Source of the DNA: Lingula anatina
Lineage: Eukaryota; Brachiopoda; Lingulata; Lingulida; Lingulidae
NCBI RefSeq assembly: GCF_001039355.2
Contig: NW_019776062.1
Coordinates: 65,618-124,828 of the forward strand
DNA: 59,211 nt
Direction: 5' to 3'
The notes beneath the pieces were generated by a model. It saw nothing but the letters and a program-made list of their open reading frames with translations. It did not search any database and was not told where the DNA came from. Position 1 is the first letter of the stretch. Each line of letters starts with the position of its first letter. The position numbers and the translations under genes are program-made. Positions 36,018 through 48,000 of this stretch are shown here, in pieces.

Positions 36018-39000
36018 TACTTTTCAATCATTTTATTTGTCAACCTGAATTTGAATTCTCGCCAATACTGTCTAGATATTATCCCTGGGGCGTTTTGTGA
36101 TCAATCACACATTTTTTCCAAAACGCCCTTCGCAAACCTACCCCCAGACGTCTTTGAGTGGAACGTCTTCCGATTTCTCAATGTAAACGATATTGATTAG
36201 TTTTCTGTAGTATTTAATACCATAGACAGGTGGGGCCTGATTTAACCCAAGACGATTCGTTTTTAAAGTCATTCATTATTTTTTAATGCTTTCCTTCTGT
36301 TGTCATATGTAGTGTAGTCGTTGTAAAAACATCTTTGGAACATTGCTATCTGTATAAGTTAAAGCAATTATTATGCTTAATTTATTTTGGGGCATACACA
36401 GATAAAAAACCTAGCAGTGTCATATTTTAATAATAATAAATTATACATATCACTTACAAAAGGGCTTCTACCGTGTACAATGCTGTAATAATACATTATT
36501 GTTAACAATAATAATAAGGAGTTTAAGCTGGTATGTGTTCAGCTCTCATTTTGGAAGCAGAGTATACTAAGTTCGGTTATTATATTAACAGGTCCAAATT
36601 ATCAGTCTACATTTATTGCATAAAGTTATTTTGTGACCTTTTTATAAGTGAATATTGAAAGGGGGATATGGACAAGACTTATGACTTGTAAATTTGACGT
36701 CTATTAAGTAGACTGAAGTAGTGTTGGTTTATGTCGAGAGAGGATATAGAAGAGACTGATCCCCGTTCACAGCAATTTATTAGAACCTTCTGCTTCTGGG
36801 CAATTACACTACTGAATGCAACTTGATCCTTTTCATAACGCTCGACGCACAGATAAATCATTATACAAAGCGCTTTTCTGTCTCTTCTGTCCCCATCTGA
36901 AGCGGTTTAATGATCGTCTGTTGACTTTCAAGAGTCTTATACGATTTTGGAATTCTACTATTTACTTTTTGACCACGAATCGCGTGGTATGCTTGCGGAA
37001 CGTGAGCGAGCACAAAGGCTTGTGGTTCATGTAGTAGTTATGTTTGCAAACATTCTGCTTTATTGTTATTTGATACCAGGGATATAATAACTTTGAACCG
37101 AAACAATGAGCTGACTTTTTGTATTTGGAGCGATACCCGATTGATTTAGTCTTGGATATGATATTGAACTTATGCTTTTTAGTCTAAGGCGAACCATAAT
37201 GACTTTTCTTGTTGAATTTGACGTTTTAGAAACACGTGATTGAATTTGGTGATCGAATGAGTCTGGAACGATGCCCTGAGGCTTAATATCCGGTGTCACT
37301 TTCTGAAACACTCTACTGACTTGAAGTTTTAACTTTTTTACTTAAAAGTACACGTACATGTAGGATAGACAAGAAAAAAATCAAAAGCAAAATTCAACTT
37401 CTTCATTGAAATATGTTCGCCGGGAAAATGATGTAAAAATGTAAAAACTTGGGGAAAATAGGAGAATATTCGAATTAATCTATTTGAACGATAATTTTTA
37501 AATTTACGCTACTGATTTAAGTGGTGGAGCTGATACAGAGTTTAAAGATGGTCTGAATCATGTTTCAACTGTTTCTCAGTGTAGGCCTTACATGTAACTC
37601 TGTTAATCAAAAGTTATATTAGTCTGATAGAAACAATGGGCAGCTTGCAACCCCGTGGAAAACAATGGAAATGAATATTTTCTAATCTTTAATGTCTAAT
37701 GTTTAATTTTTAATTTCTATGTGCTTCCAGAGCAATAAAAATGCCCCATGGGAGTTCATTTTAATGTTCTCCAACACCCTGTGGCTGACGTGGGTGCAAT
37801 TAAAAATAATGGTAGTAAAATAAACAAATAAAGTTTATATTGATATGATAATATTTTAAATTGCAGGCTCTTCGGGCGTACCAAAAGCAGCGTACTATAT
37901 ATATATTACAGCGCAATCTTCGCAAGAATCCGTTTGAACCTATTATTGGTATTTATTTAAAATATTTTATCTGCTTTTCTTTTTTTTCTTCTCTTGTTCT
38001 TAACTTCTTTTTTATCATTATTATCAGTAAGAGTAAGATTCCAGATGGGTCCATGCCACTCGCTAGAGAAAATGGACAACCGAATTCCCTCTGCAATCCA
38101 ACCCAATGTAGTGGATGTAGATAAAGAACATAGCGGTGTGGGGCGGTGCTATCAAGTGCCTACTTCCAGGAGTTAGAATATAAGCGGTATTTCTTAAAAC
38201 CGCTCTGAACACGGACAAAATTGTTACATGCCCACTCACTCAATCGTATATGTAGGCCTATTTCTCTAAAGTCGATCACAATTTAGCAATTTGAAATGCA
38301 GTTGTGTAAGCGCCATCGAATGAAAAAGTTAAACAGTCATTATGGTTACCGTGTGTTGCGTCTGCCCGTGGACGTCTGCGGGCCTTAAAAGGTTTTTAAG
38401 AAAGCAGATGTAATGATCGAATGGTATTTAAAGATAATTGAATGTTGTTGTTGTGGGGAGGAGTTAATTAGTAACAAGGGTCATGTGACCAAATGCCATA
38501 TTTGTTGACGTAAAACGTAAAATTAAGACAGATAAAGTAGATTAAAGGTTTTGGTTGAATTCCATAAAATTACAATTGCACCAATGTACTGAAATAATGG
38601 TGCCTGTAAATGTAGGCGTAGTCGCATCGTCAAAATCCCTGTAGGCACAGGTACGGCATTTCTTATGTAAACTGAGCTATTATATCATCCTATAGAAGAA
38701 AACTTGTATGAAGTATTTCACCCTCCGTTGTTATGTTAGCCTTTGTTGTATTCTTCTTTTTTACATTTGAAAAAAGGGTCTCTCTGCCTTGGTATTTGTT
38801 TTGTGTCTACGGAAAGAAAGTAATTGAAAACGTTTAATATGACAGTCAGTGTCAAACCTGGGGCAGCCCATAGCCAAAGGCGCTGGTTTCTTCAGGCCAC
38901 ACTTCTAAAGACGAAGTTGACTTTTTAAATGGACAACTACACGGGAATGAAAACATAATACGGGCTATTTGAACTGTAATCTGGACTAAATTTGATTTAA

Positions 39001-39200
39001 CTTTAGGCCTATTACGTACTCGTGACTATTATCATTTGTGAGGCAAGTTGGCCTCAAACAATGCATTTCTGGTATGTTCGACATTATCAATTTTATTTTT
39101 AATGATTTAACTAAAACAATAGCGTATAACTTAATTAAATAGTGATTAAAATCACTGTTGTCGTGCAGAGGGACAATTACAAGGACATGCTTGGTAAAAT

Positions 39201-39374
39201 GGGGGCGTCTCGATAGTCCGAAGGTTCATTGGTCCGAAGGTTCATTGGTCCGAAAAACGGTAACATTTTCATCGGTTTTTTAATCAAGGGTTCATTGGTC
39301 CGAAGGTTCTATAGTGAACATTCGGACCAATGAACCTTCGGACTAATGAACCTTCGGACTATCGCTACGGCCCC
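39201..39374. mobile_element. hAT-type MITE with 8-bp target site duplication
   Basis: A 174 bp non-coding element. The left end starts GGGGGCGTCTCGATAGTCCG; the right end reverse-complemented starts GGGGCCGTAGCGATAGTCCG. Both continue AAGGTTCATT. The motif TTCATTGGTCCGAAGG recurs internally, giving a long fold-back. Perfect 8-bp direct repeats GGTAAAAT flank it (39193-39200 and 39375-39382), the duplication length made by hAT transposases. Confidence 0.85.
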
Positions 39375-39563
39375 GGTAAAATAGTGCGACAATGAGTTTT
39401 TAAAAGTATGATAATCTACTGAATAAAATTAATTCATTGTGGTTGCATTGGAGGTGTAGTTGTTTTCATTTTCATGTACGTCCCAGTGATAAGACTGTTA
39501 ACAAGAGTTACGGTAAAGACTCGAGATTTTCAATGGGGAATTTTTTTTTTACAGATACTGTAT

Positions 39564-40151
39564 TTTAACATTTTCATTAAGTGGTAGCAATAAAATTGAA
39601 AAGTATGATATCCTATAGTTCTTCCTATGCAGTCAAAGAACCACAAAGGCTATGACAAAATGTTTTAATGATTACAAACTTATATATCTGAAAGATTGAT
39701 AATCCCGTCTGAACGTTAGTCCATTTCAGCCGTTAGCTTTTCTTGACATATTGCGCGCTCTTTCATATTAGGAGAATGAGAAATGCATGTGCCTAATTTC
39801 GTAGTGATGTTCTAGTCGGTAGTTTTATTTACAAAATATAGTTTAATGATTTCTGTTCTGCTTGTTACCTTGTTACTTGTACATGTGGACTATGGGCGAG
39901 GAAATGAAAAGAGGTATGCGCATTATTATATAGTTTATATGTCATTAAAGCTGGACTGAACTTGTCGACTCTTATGCCGTATGGAGTTGCTGAAGCATGC
40001 ACGAAGCAGAGTCAGAGCGGTACTCGAGTCAGAGGGAGGTTTCCACCAAAAAATTGGTTCTGAGGGTGTGACTGAAATGCGCAATACACTGCAATACAGC
40101 GCAACACAGCGCAATACACTTGATAACACAAGTCCAGTTGCAAGTAAACAC
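39564..40151 (+). repeat. Direct repeat, copy 1 (588 bp) carrying a duplicate first exon of the DEX1-like gene
   Basis: Begins TTTAACATTTTCATTAAGTG and ends TTGCAAGTAAACAC. By eye it differs from copy 2 (41438-42016) by about seven substitutions and one 9-bp indel (present here, absent in copy 2). It includes about 280 bp upstream of the signal-peptide ATG, the exon itself, its donor, and the left arm of the fold-back described at 41930-42398. Confidence 0.95.
39846..39913 (+). CDS. Duplicate signal-peptide exon of the DEX1-like gene (copy 1, alternative first exon or assembly duplicate)
   Basis: Encodes the same 22 residues plus two bases as the exon at 41711-41778, starting MISVLLVTLLLVHVDYGRGN and ending EK, followed by a GTATGC donor. 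The only difference inside the exon is synonymous (GTT for GTA, Val). It has the same phase and could splice to the exon at 42740 across the palindrome array and copy 2. Whether it is a true second promoter/exon or a false assembly duplication cannot be told from sequence. Confidence 0.5.
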
Positions 40152-40162
40152 TTCCCTTACGA

Positions 40163-40271
40163 AAATTTCCTATAGGATCCTATAGGATTCCTATAGGATC
40201 CTATAGGAATCCTATAGGATCCTATAGGGCACCTTTCCTATAGGATTTCCTATAGGATCCTATAGGAAATT
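40163..40271. repeat. Palindromic CCTATAGGATCCTATAGG cluster
   Basis: Several overlapping copies of the palindrome TCCTATAGGATCCTATAGGA and its half-site TCCTATAGGA, beginning 12 bp after the end of direct-repeat copy 1. Highly self-complementary. Confidence 0.9.
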
Positions 40272-40590
40272 GTTGTAAGTTAAAATCTTGAGAAAAATAC
40301 ATATCTTATAAACAAATATCTTTCTAAACAAAAGATATTTGATATAGGTCAATTTTAGCAGTGGAATTGTCAATTATATATCACTGTTAAAACAAAAATG
40401 CTTTTTATTGTTTATAATGCACAGTCTTATAGTCATCTATAGGATTCTATAGAAATTCTTTAATTTCTACTTTAAAGAAATCTTGAAAAATTGATCATTT
40501 GTAAAGTAATCTTTTATGGAGAAATATTCTATCATTAGGAATGTTTTTGTACCAAATCATTGAAGCTGAAATTATTTTTTAAAATTTATG

Positions 40591-41345
40591 TTCAGACCAT
40601 TACAAAAATTCCTATAGGATCCTATAGGAAATTTTACAGGATCCTATAGGAAATCCTATAGGAAATCTTATAGGATCCTATAGGAAATCCTATAGGAACC
40701 TATAGGAATTAAATCCTATGCTTATTCATATAGGAAATTTTTATAAGGCCGGGTTGAATGAAAAATAATGAATCTGGTCTAAATATCAGTATATAATTTT
40801 TATTTTTAATTTATGTTCAGACCATTACAAAAATTCCTATAGGATCCTATATTAAATCTTATAGGAATTTCTATAGGAACCTATAGGAAACCTTATAGGA
40901 ATTTCTATTTGAACCTATAGGAAACCCTATGCTAATTCATATAAGGAATTTTTATAAGGCCGGGTTGAATGAAAAATAATGAATCTGGTTAAAATATCAG
41001 TATATGATTTTGATTTTTAATATATGTTCAGAACATTACAAAAATTCCTATAGGAACCTATAGGAAATCTAATGGGAATTTCTATTGGAACGTATAGGAA
41101 ATCCTATGCTAATTCATATAGGGAATTTTTATAAGGCCAGGTTATATGAAAAATAATGAAACTGGTCTAAATATCAGTATATAATTTTTAATATATTTTC
41201 AGACCATTACAAAAATTCCTATAGGATCCTATAGGAAATCTTATAGGAATTTCTATAGAACCTATGCTAATTCATATAGTGATCTTTTATAAAGCCGGGT
41301 TGAATGAAAAATAATGAAACTGGTCTTAATATCAGTATATAATGT
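40591..41345 (+). repeat. Tandem array of about four 170-225 bp units built on the CCTATAGG palindrome
   Basis: Unit starts (TTCAGACCATTACAAAAATT, or close variants) fall at 40591, 40816, 41027 and 41198. Each unit then has CCTATAGG half-sites, a CTAATTCATATAGG-like segment (first unit CTTATTC), TTTTATAAGGCCGGGTTGAA or variants, AAAAATAATGAA and TCTAAATATCAGTATAT. Spacing shrinks from 225 to 171 bp through loss of palindrome copies. No coding capacity. Confidence 0.9.
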
Positions 41346-41416
41346 AATTTTACTTTTTGTGTGATCATATTCACTTACTTCATATTTCTTCTATTATATT
41401 GAACGNTACCTTTAAC

Positions 41417-41436
41417 CAAGGAGTTATAACTCCTTG
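41417..41436. repeat. Perfect 20-bp palindrome CAAGGAGTTATAACTCCTTG
   Basis: Lies 10 bp after the single undetermined base (N at 41406) and 1 bp before direct-repeat copy 2. Resembles the short GGAGTTAT/ATAACTCC motifs that are common in bivalve repetitive DNA, a statement from general knowledge. Confidence 0.9.
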
Positions 41437-41437
41437 C

Positions 41438-42016
41438 TTTAACATTTTCATTAAGTGGTAGCAATAAAATTGAAAAGTATGATATCCTATAGTTCTTCCT
41501 ATGCAGTCAAAGAACCACAAAGGCTATGACAAAATGTTTTAAACTTATATATCTGAAAGATTGATAATCCCGTCTGAACGTTAGTCCATTTCAGCCGTTA
41601 GCTTTTCTTGACATATTGCGCGCTCTTTCATATTAGGAGAATGAGAAATGCATGTGACAAATTTCGTAGTGATGTTCTAGTCGGTAGTTTTATTTACAAA
41701 ATATAGTTTAATGATTTCTGTACTGCTTGTTACCTTGTTACTTGTACATGTGGACTATGGGCGAGGAAATGAAAAGAGGTATGCGCCTTATTATATAGTT
41801 TATATGTCATTAAAGCTGGACTGAACTTGTCGACTCTGATGCCGTATGGAGTTGCTGAAGCATGCACGAAGCAGAGTCTGAGCGGTACTCGAGTCAGAGG
41901 GAGGTTTCCACAAAAAAATTGGTTCTGAGGGTGTGACTGAAATGCGCAATACACTGCAATACAGCGCAACACAGCGCAATACACTTGATAACACAAGTCC
42001 AGTTGCAAGTAAACAC
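41438..42016 (+). repeat. Direct repeat, copy 2 (579 bp)
   Basis: Near-identical to 39564-40151; lacks nine bases of copy 1 near 41540. Contains the signal-peptide exon nearest the body of the DEX1-like gene. Beyond its right end the sequence continues into the intact fold-back, whereas copy 1 breaks off there into the palindrome array. Confidence 0.95.
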
Positions 42017-45000
42017 ATGAAAGGGTAATCTCAAATAAAATAGGGGGATATAAAAGCAAAATATAGTACATAGTAATAAATATTGCTGATACAACTTGAC
42101 AATTTTTTTATTGTTTGGTCAGCCGCCATGTTGGCGAGTAGCTCTTCTTGGCCAGTAATATATCCAAGAAGAGCCACTCGCCAACATGGCTGCCAACTGG
42201 ACAATATAAAAGTCTTGCTGATTTGTTAAGTTATATCAACGATATTACTTACCTAGTAATATAGGTTGTTTTTATATCACCCTACTTTGCTGGGAATGGT
42301 CATTTCTTTAGTGTAATTGAAACTGGATTTGATTTTTGAAGTGTATTGCACTGTGTTGCGCTGTATTGCGGTGTATTGCGCATTTCAGTCACACCGCCTT
42401 AGTAGCACGAAAATTCATGCGTTAGCACTCCTATTGACGATTCTGATATGTACTGTTAGCATACACCCCATTTCCATAGATTTTTAGATCGATCTATCCC
42501 TGTGGGGAGTCTCACTAGATTACTGTCAGCTTGGCCGGATTAAGTGTCTGTCCCGCCTACTAAAAGCTGTAAGGGGGTAATTAACTATGGTGCCCGCTCG
42601 GCTGACTGCAATTTAGCGTGAACCCCCAAGGAGTTAGGTCGATCTAACCTGCGTAGCATGGCTAATTGTCTTGTGATGGTGTTGATATCTTTACCAGTCT
42701 ATGTTAGTTTGTGATGCACCATGATTTTTATCATTCCAGCTGCGAGTTTAGGGTACAAGTACTGAACAGTGTAGAAGTGGCCAACTCCCCATTTGTGAGT
42801 CCTCCCATCATCACAGATGTGAATGGGGATGGCCACAATGATATAATAGCCAGTGCTTTCACTGAGGCAATTACTGTGATAGATGGGAAAACTGGACAAG
42901 TTCTTGGGGATTCACAGTGGCCCTTTGCCTTAAAAGAATCCTCAGTTCATTCAAGTCCATTGCAGGTAAAACTGATGAAACTGTTTAACAAAAGTGATGT
43001 TTAAATACAAAAGATTATTAGAAATATTATTATATGTCAATGATAACTGCTTAAAGAGAGAAAGAAAAATGCAGTAATAATGAAATGTAGAAATCTGGTG
43101 CAACATACTGCACAGCTGAATGCAAAACCAAAGCTAAACCAGTTTGTCGTGAACATCCATTGTTTTATATTATGTCATGGCCTATATATTTTACATTTCA
43201 ATAGTATGATATAGATGGTGATGGAATGTTGGATATCCTCATTGTGACATCAGATGGAGAATTCAAGTTCTTTCAGCATAATGGTGTTCACCTTATAGAT
43301 AGGGACTACAAAGTAAGTCACATTTAGTTTAATTGAAAACCTTATCTTGTAACTGTATACTGTTGAAGTTATACTTTGAATTTTTCTTTGAGTAATGATG
43401 CACAATGCTCGCAGCATCAGACCTCTATGATTTTTTCATTCTGTCAATCAATTTTTTTTCAAATCGAAATTTAATCCAAGCTCTGACTGTGTTTTGTCTT
43501 GTGTTATCCAGCTGCCCCCTGTTGGTGTGAAGAGACACTGGTACAAGGAAAACATCTCTGTAGATCATAATGAAGTTCATAAATATGTTCTGGATTATGA
43601 AGAACTGATGTCTGGAAAGGTTGGTATTAGAGTGACGGTGTACTAGGGAACACTTGGTGATAATGTGTTTAATCAAAGGTTGAAAATTTCATTAAAATTT
43701 TAAAAGAAGAACAAACTTATTGTGCAGATACACTATTTTGAATGCTTACTGAATCAGATCAAATATTTAAAAAATTATTAAAATTTTAAAAGAAGAAGAA
43801 ACTTATTTTACACGTACACTATTTTGAATACTAACTTAATATTGATGTCCTAATTTGCCAGTAAGTTCTATAAAGCATCATGTTATTTAACAGTGGCTGT
43901 TTTGTTCCAAAACAGGACTATAAAGATTATGTGAGTGTGGATCCTCATGTTCTTGCCACCCCTGTGATAGCAGACCTTGATCAAGATGGCAACATGGAGG
44001 AGCTTGTGATACCTGTCAGCTATTTCTTTGATCAGGAAGAATATCTGTAAGTGTGATTACAGTTCTGCTGGTTACATATTTGTGATTTGTTATTTTCTGT
44101 GTACATTGTTATAAAATTTGTAAATGTTAGTAAGTACAGGTGTAGGTTATAACCTTGTGATTGTACATTTTATACAGAGAGTTTCTTTCAGTTCATATTT
44201 TCAGACAAATTAACTTCTGTAAATAGAAAAAAATACCGAGTGTGTGATAATTATCTGCCCTCTTGGTTTTAAATTAAAACCTTTAGAAATATTTTTTAAA
44301 GAAATACTTCCTGATCATAGATGATAGAATCTTTCTTAACAGGGATTCCCATAGTCTTGATAAGCTTGGTTTGAACAGAACAGAGCTACGAGAATACCTG
44401 GTTGGTGGATTGGTGCTTTTTAATATGACAAGCCAGAGGGTTATGAAAACTGTATTGTTGGAACTTACTCCGGTAAATCATAATTTGTTTTGATTTTTCA
44501 TAATGTTGGTTTCATTGCACTTCTCTTCAACCTTTTATGGTCTCTCTGATATGATAAGACTACCACTAGTTAGATGTATTTCCACCATGATTATATTTAA
44601 TGTTAAGTTAATATACAATAAACTCTCCAGTGTACTTGCAGAAAACAGACACTTAAAGGACAACTCAGTGGGTTAGATTAATGTATAGAAGCAGGTTCGA
44701 TGTAAAACTTTGATCAGATTTGTGTTTTGGGAGATTGTTTATTATTATATGAATAAGTCTGGGTCACAAAAGTCCTGTTAAGACAACTAGAATAAAGAAT
44801 TAGAAAACGAAAACTATTTATCATGATTTCGGAGCACAGCCAGAAGTACTTCCGGCTCAAGGTCACGACCTCGATTTTCCCACGCTTACGACCAATCACA
44901 GCAGGCTTCAGTCAGAATGAGATAGACGTCACGACTACACAGCGAAACTTGTCAGACATGTAAGTGCCGCCTGTCCATCTTTTCGGTACATGTACCGATC

Positions 45001-48000
45001 AAAAACAGAAAACGTAAAGCCCAAAACGCTCTTATACACGTAACCAACTTTGTATGAGCACAAATATTTTCATTTATTGTGAACAGGATAATATGATAAT
45101 CAGACACACTTGAGACCTGTGAAGCGCATACTCACGTGTCGAGGAGTAGTTTCGCCATTGCCTCCTAACTCAGCTTTAAGTGTCCTCCACCGCCCCACCT
45201 CCCTCCCAACATACACAGTCTGAGTGCTTCTTCGTCTGTCTCTAATTTTCTTTCGTATCTTTCGAACTGGAGTGGCTATTTTCTTTCGCCCCCTTTTGTC
45301 GCTCTCCTGTTCAGACTTGACGCGCGTCTGAGCCATGTTTGCTGTTTTGGCGCCAAATAGTAACATCCGGGTCTCAGCCGTAGTACTTCATTCATAGTAA
45401 ACCGCGAGACTTAGCGAGAAATTGCGCGTTCTGAAGCCGTACTGTGAGGTGGTAGCTGAGTATTTAAGACGAGTCGTCTTTTATTATTTAATGGAACTTA
45501 AAAACGGTATTAGGTAGCTTCATTTTCTGAACGGTTTTGGATAGGATATACCTTGGTCATTATGGGGAAATTGGTGAGTTTTCCAGGAAAATTCATTTTC
45601 GTGCTATTTTAAGGGTTTAACGCGCTGAGACTGTCTTTAAGTTTCCTGAGGACTAATAATTGTACATATTATTAAAAAATTATGGTATGTTTTCTGGCAG
45701 ATTTAAGAATAGGAAATAATTTATTATCATTTCAAGATAATGAGTGTAAAAAATTGAAAGAAAAATGAATGACTATTTTGCAATTTGAAAATATGGTTTT
45801 CCCGACAATTTTACAATAATGTTAAATCTACATATTTCAGTACACTTTTTCCAATGAATATGCTTACATAATTTTCAGGTATACAGTGAATTCCCTGCAT
45901 ACGTGCTGTTTTCTCCCACTGTGGTAGACTTGGACAGTGAGGGTGGAAAATTGGAGATAGTGTTCGGGACCTCTGTGGGCAGTTTGTATGCTTTAACACA
46001 CACAGGAGAGACGAGAACAGGGTTTCCTTTAACTATGGACAGTATACATGGACAGGTATTTAATGAAAAACAATTTCATATTTTTACTGTCTGGGAAATG
46101 GATTTTAACTGCTTGGTTTTGAATCATGGAATGTCATAGCTCTTACCTATACATCATGTTCTCATCTGACTACGTACAGTTTAGTATTGATCAAACAGAA
46201 TATTTCTAAATTTGTTATATTTATTTATCATACACAATTTTTTCACTTCAACAATACTTACAGGTGGCAAACTAGACATCACAGATATATACATTGATTC
46301 TTTAATTTCATTATCACAGATAACAGTAGAAGATGTCAACCTGGATAGCAAATTGGAAATGATAGCAGTTGACACCAGTGCCAATGTTGTCTGCTACAAC
46401 AGTCTTGGTAAACAGCTGTGGGAGGTTCAGATTTCTGGCACATCGTCAGCAGGGTCACGCGTGGCAGACGTAGATGGAAATGGCAGGCTTGACGTGGTGG
46501 TAGCAACCAATGATGGGTAGGGTCTGCTGGTATAGTATGTAGAATACTTACTCATTGGCGTAGAACATTCAGTTTGCTTGAAGAAAAGTAAATGGCCTTA
46601 ATGCCATTTCAAGAATTATTTTTTTTTTTGAATGAAAATGTCTTGTTATTTTAAAACAAGATAGAATGTGTAGCTGTTGAGATGGAAAATAGTAGAAGAT
46701 GGGGGGGTAAGACTGTCAACACATTAAGAAATGTGACAACATTTGAACTTCTGAAAACTTGGTAAATAATTAGAATCTAGAATTCTTCACAATTAGACTT
46801 AGCTTTATAAAAGTGTTTTTTTTCACATAAGGCCTTATTTTCACATCCTAGGCCTTACAATGCTTGGCTAGTTAACCATGACAAAGGCTATCTGTTGACT
46901 GCAGTTGGTTTTAATACTTATTGCACCTTGTAGGAAAATTTATGTGCTTGAAGGAGAAAGTGGAACATTGCTGGAAGGTTGGCCAATCAAAGTGGCAGAT
47001 AAGCTTACTGCAAACCCTGTATTTACCAAGTTTGCAGAGTCACAAAACCATGTGGATATGGTATGTAATATTTTTTGTTTATGTATAATTGTTCCAATTG
47101 TTGAATAATTACCTTTTTAATACCTTCTTATAGGTATTATGTGCTTTTGTGTGTTACTTGCATCTTTAAATTGGTAAAATTACACATTATATTTGTTAGT
47201 TTTTTTTAATGTAAGCAGTTTTTCTTCATACATAGAAATGTTGTCAGACATGCCAAGTGAGCAAGCAGACTATGAATTATGTGAAATGAATTCCTCAGTA
47301 AACCATAAATCCCCAGCAGGGTTGATGCACATTAAAAAATAGTAAAAAAAGAAATAATAATGAAATGTTTTTGTAATTTTGTTAATTTTCTTGAACAGTT
47401 AATCATGTCAGATGACGGAATGCTCCAAATCCTGAGTGGGGACAGAAGTTGCCAGCAGTCTCTACATCTGGGGGAGAAATCACTGATACAAGTTGTGTCT
47501 GGTAATCCTGACCGAGAGAAAACTGATCTAAACTATGTGGTGTCCACTACAGATGGGGCCTTAGTGTTTCTTAACATCACCAAGGCTGGGCATGCTGGGG
47601 TTCAGCATGTAGGGTTTGAGAAACAAATGCTGAGGACCTGGCCTTCAGAGACACTCGGTGGGAATGGGTTTACATTCAGAGAGCAAGCTGTAAGTTCTTT
47701 TTGGTAGTGATAAAAAGTTTTTAGTAATGCCAAGGGTGTGGATGGGTTTAGGATATCTTAGCTTGATTTAATTGTCTCTCATAAATTTTTGTTTGAGATA
47801 TGATTCCACCCATTGTTTTGGCAATAGATACAAGTTTTAAAAGTTTATTTCTTTGAACATATTTTTGTTGGTTGATAGTGTTATAAAAGTATTTTTTATT
47901 ATATAGTTAAAGAAATATTAATAAAAATGTTAATTAAAATGACAATTTTTATGTAATTTTTTGTTGGTGTACTAACTGCATTATTATTTATAGCATTTAC

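Larger units (their letters stand above)
33561..39192. other. Gene-poor intergenic region
   Basis: About 5.6 kb with no protein-coding gene I can support. It holds simple repeats around 35705-35785 (C run, A run, AAAAT units) and 35880-36017 (CA, GT and GA runs). Confidence 0.5.

Noticed and set aside
35940-36043. Open frames across the CA/GT/GA microsatellite
   Set aside because: The frames consist of dipeptide repeats forced by the dinucleotide repeat.
37861-38124. Possible first exon of the DEX1-like gene
   Set aside because: The hydrophobic stretch is internal and lacks a suitable donor and phase. The exon at 41711 (or 39846) fits in signal peptide, donor and phase 2.
39564-42016. An LTR retrotransposon, with the two direct repeats as LTRs
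   Set aside because: The repeats do not start TG or end CA, the 1.3 kb between them has no gag/pol coding or primer-binding site, and each repeat contains a bona fide first exon of the downstream gene.
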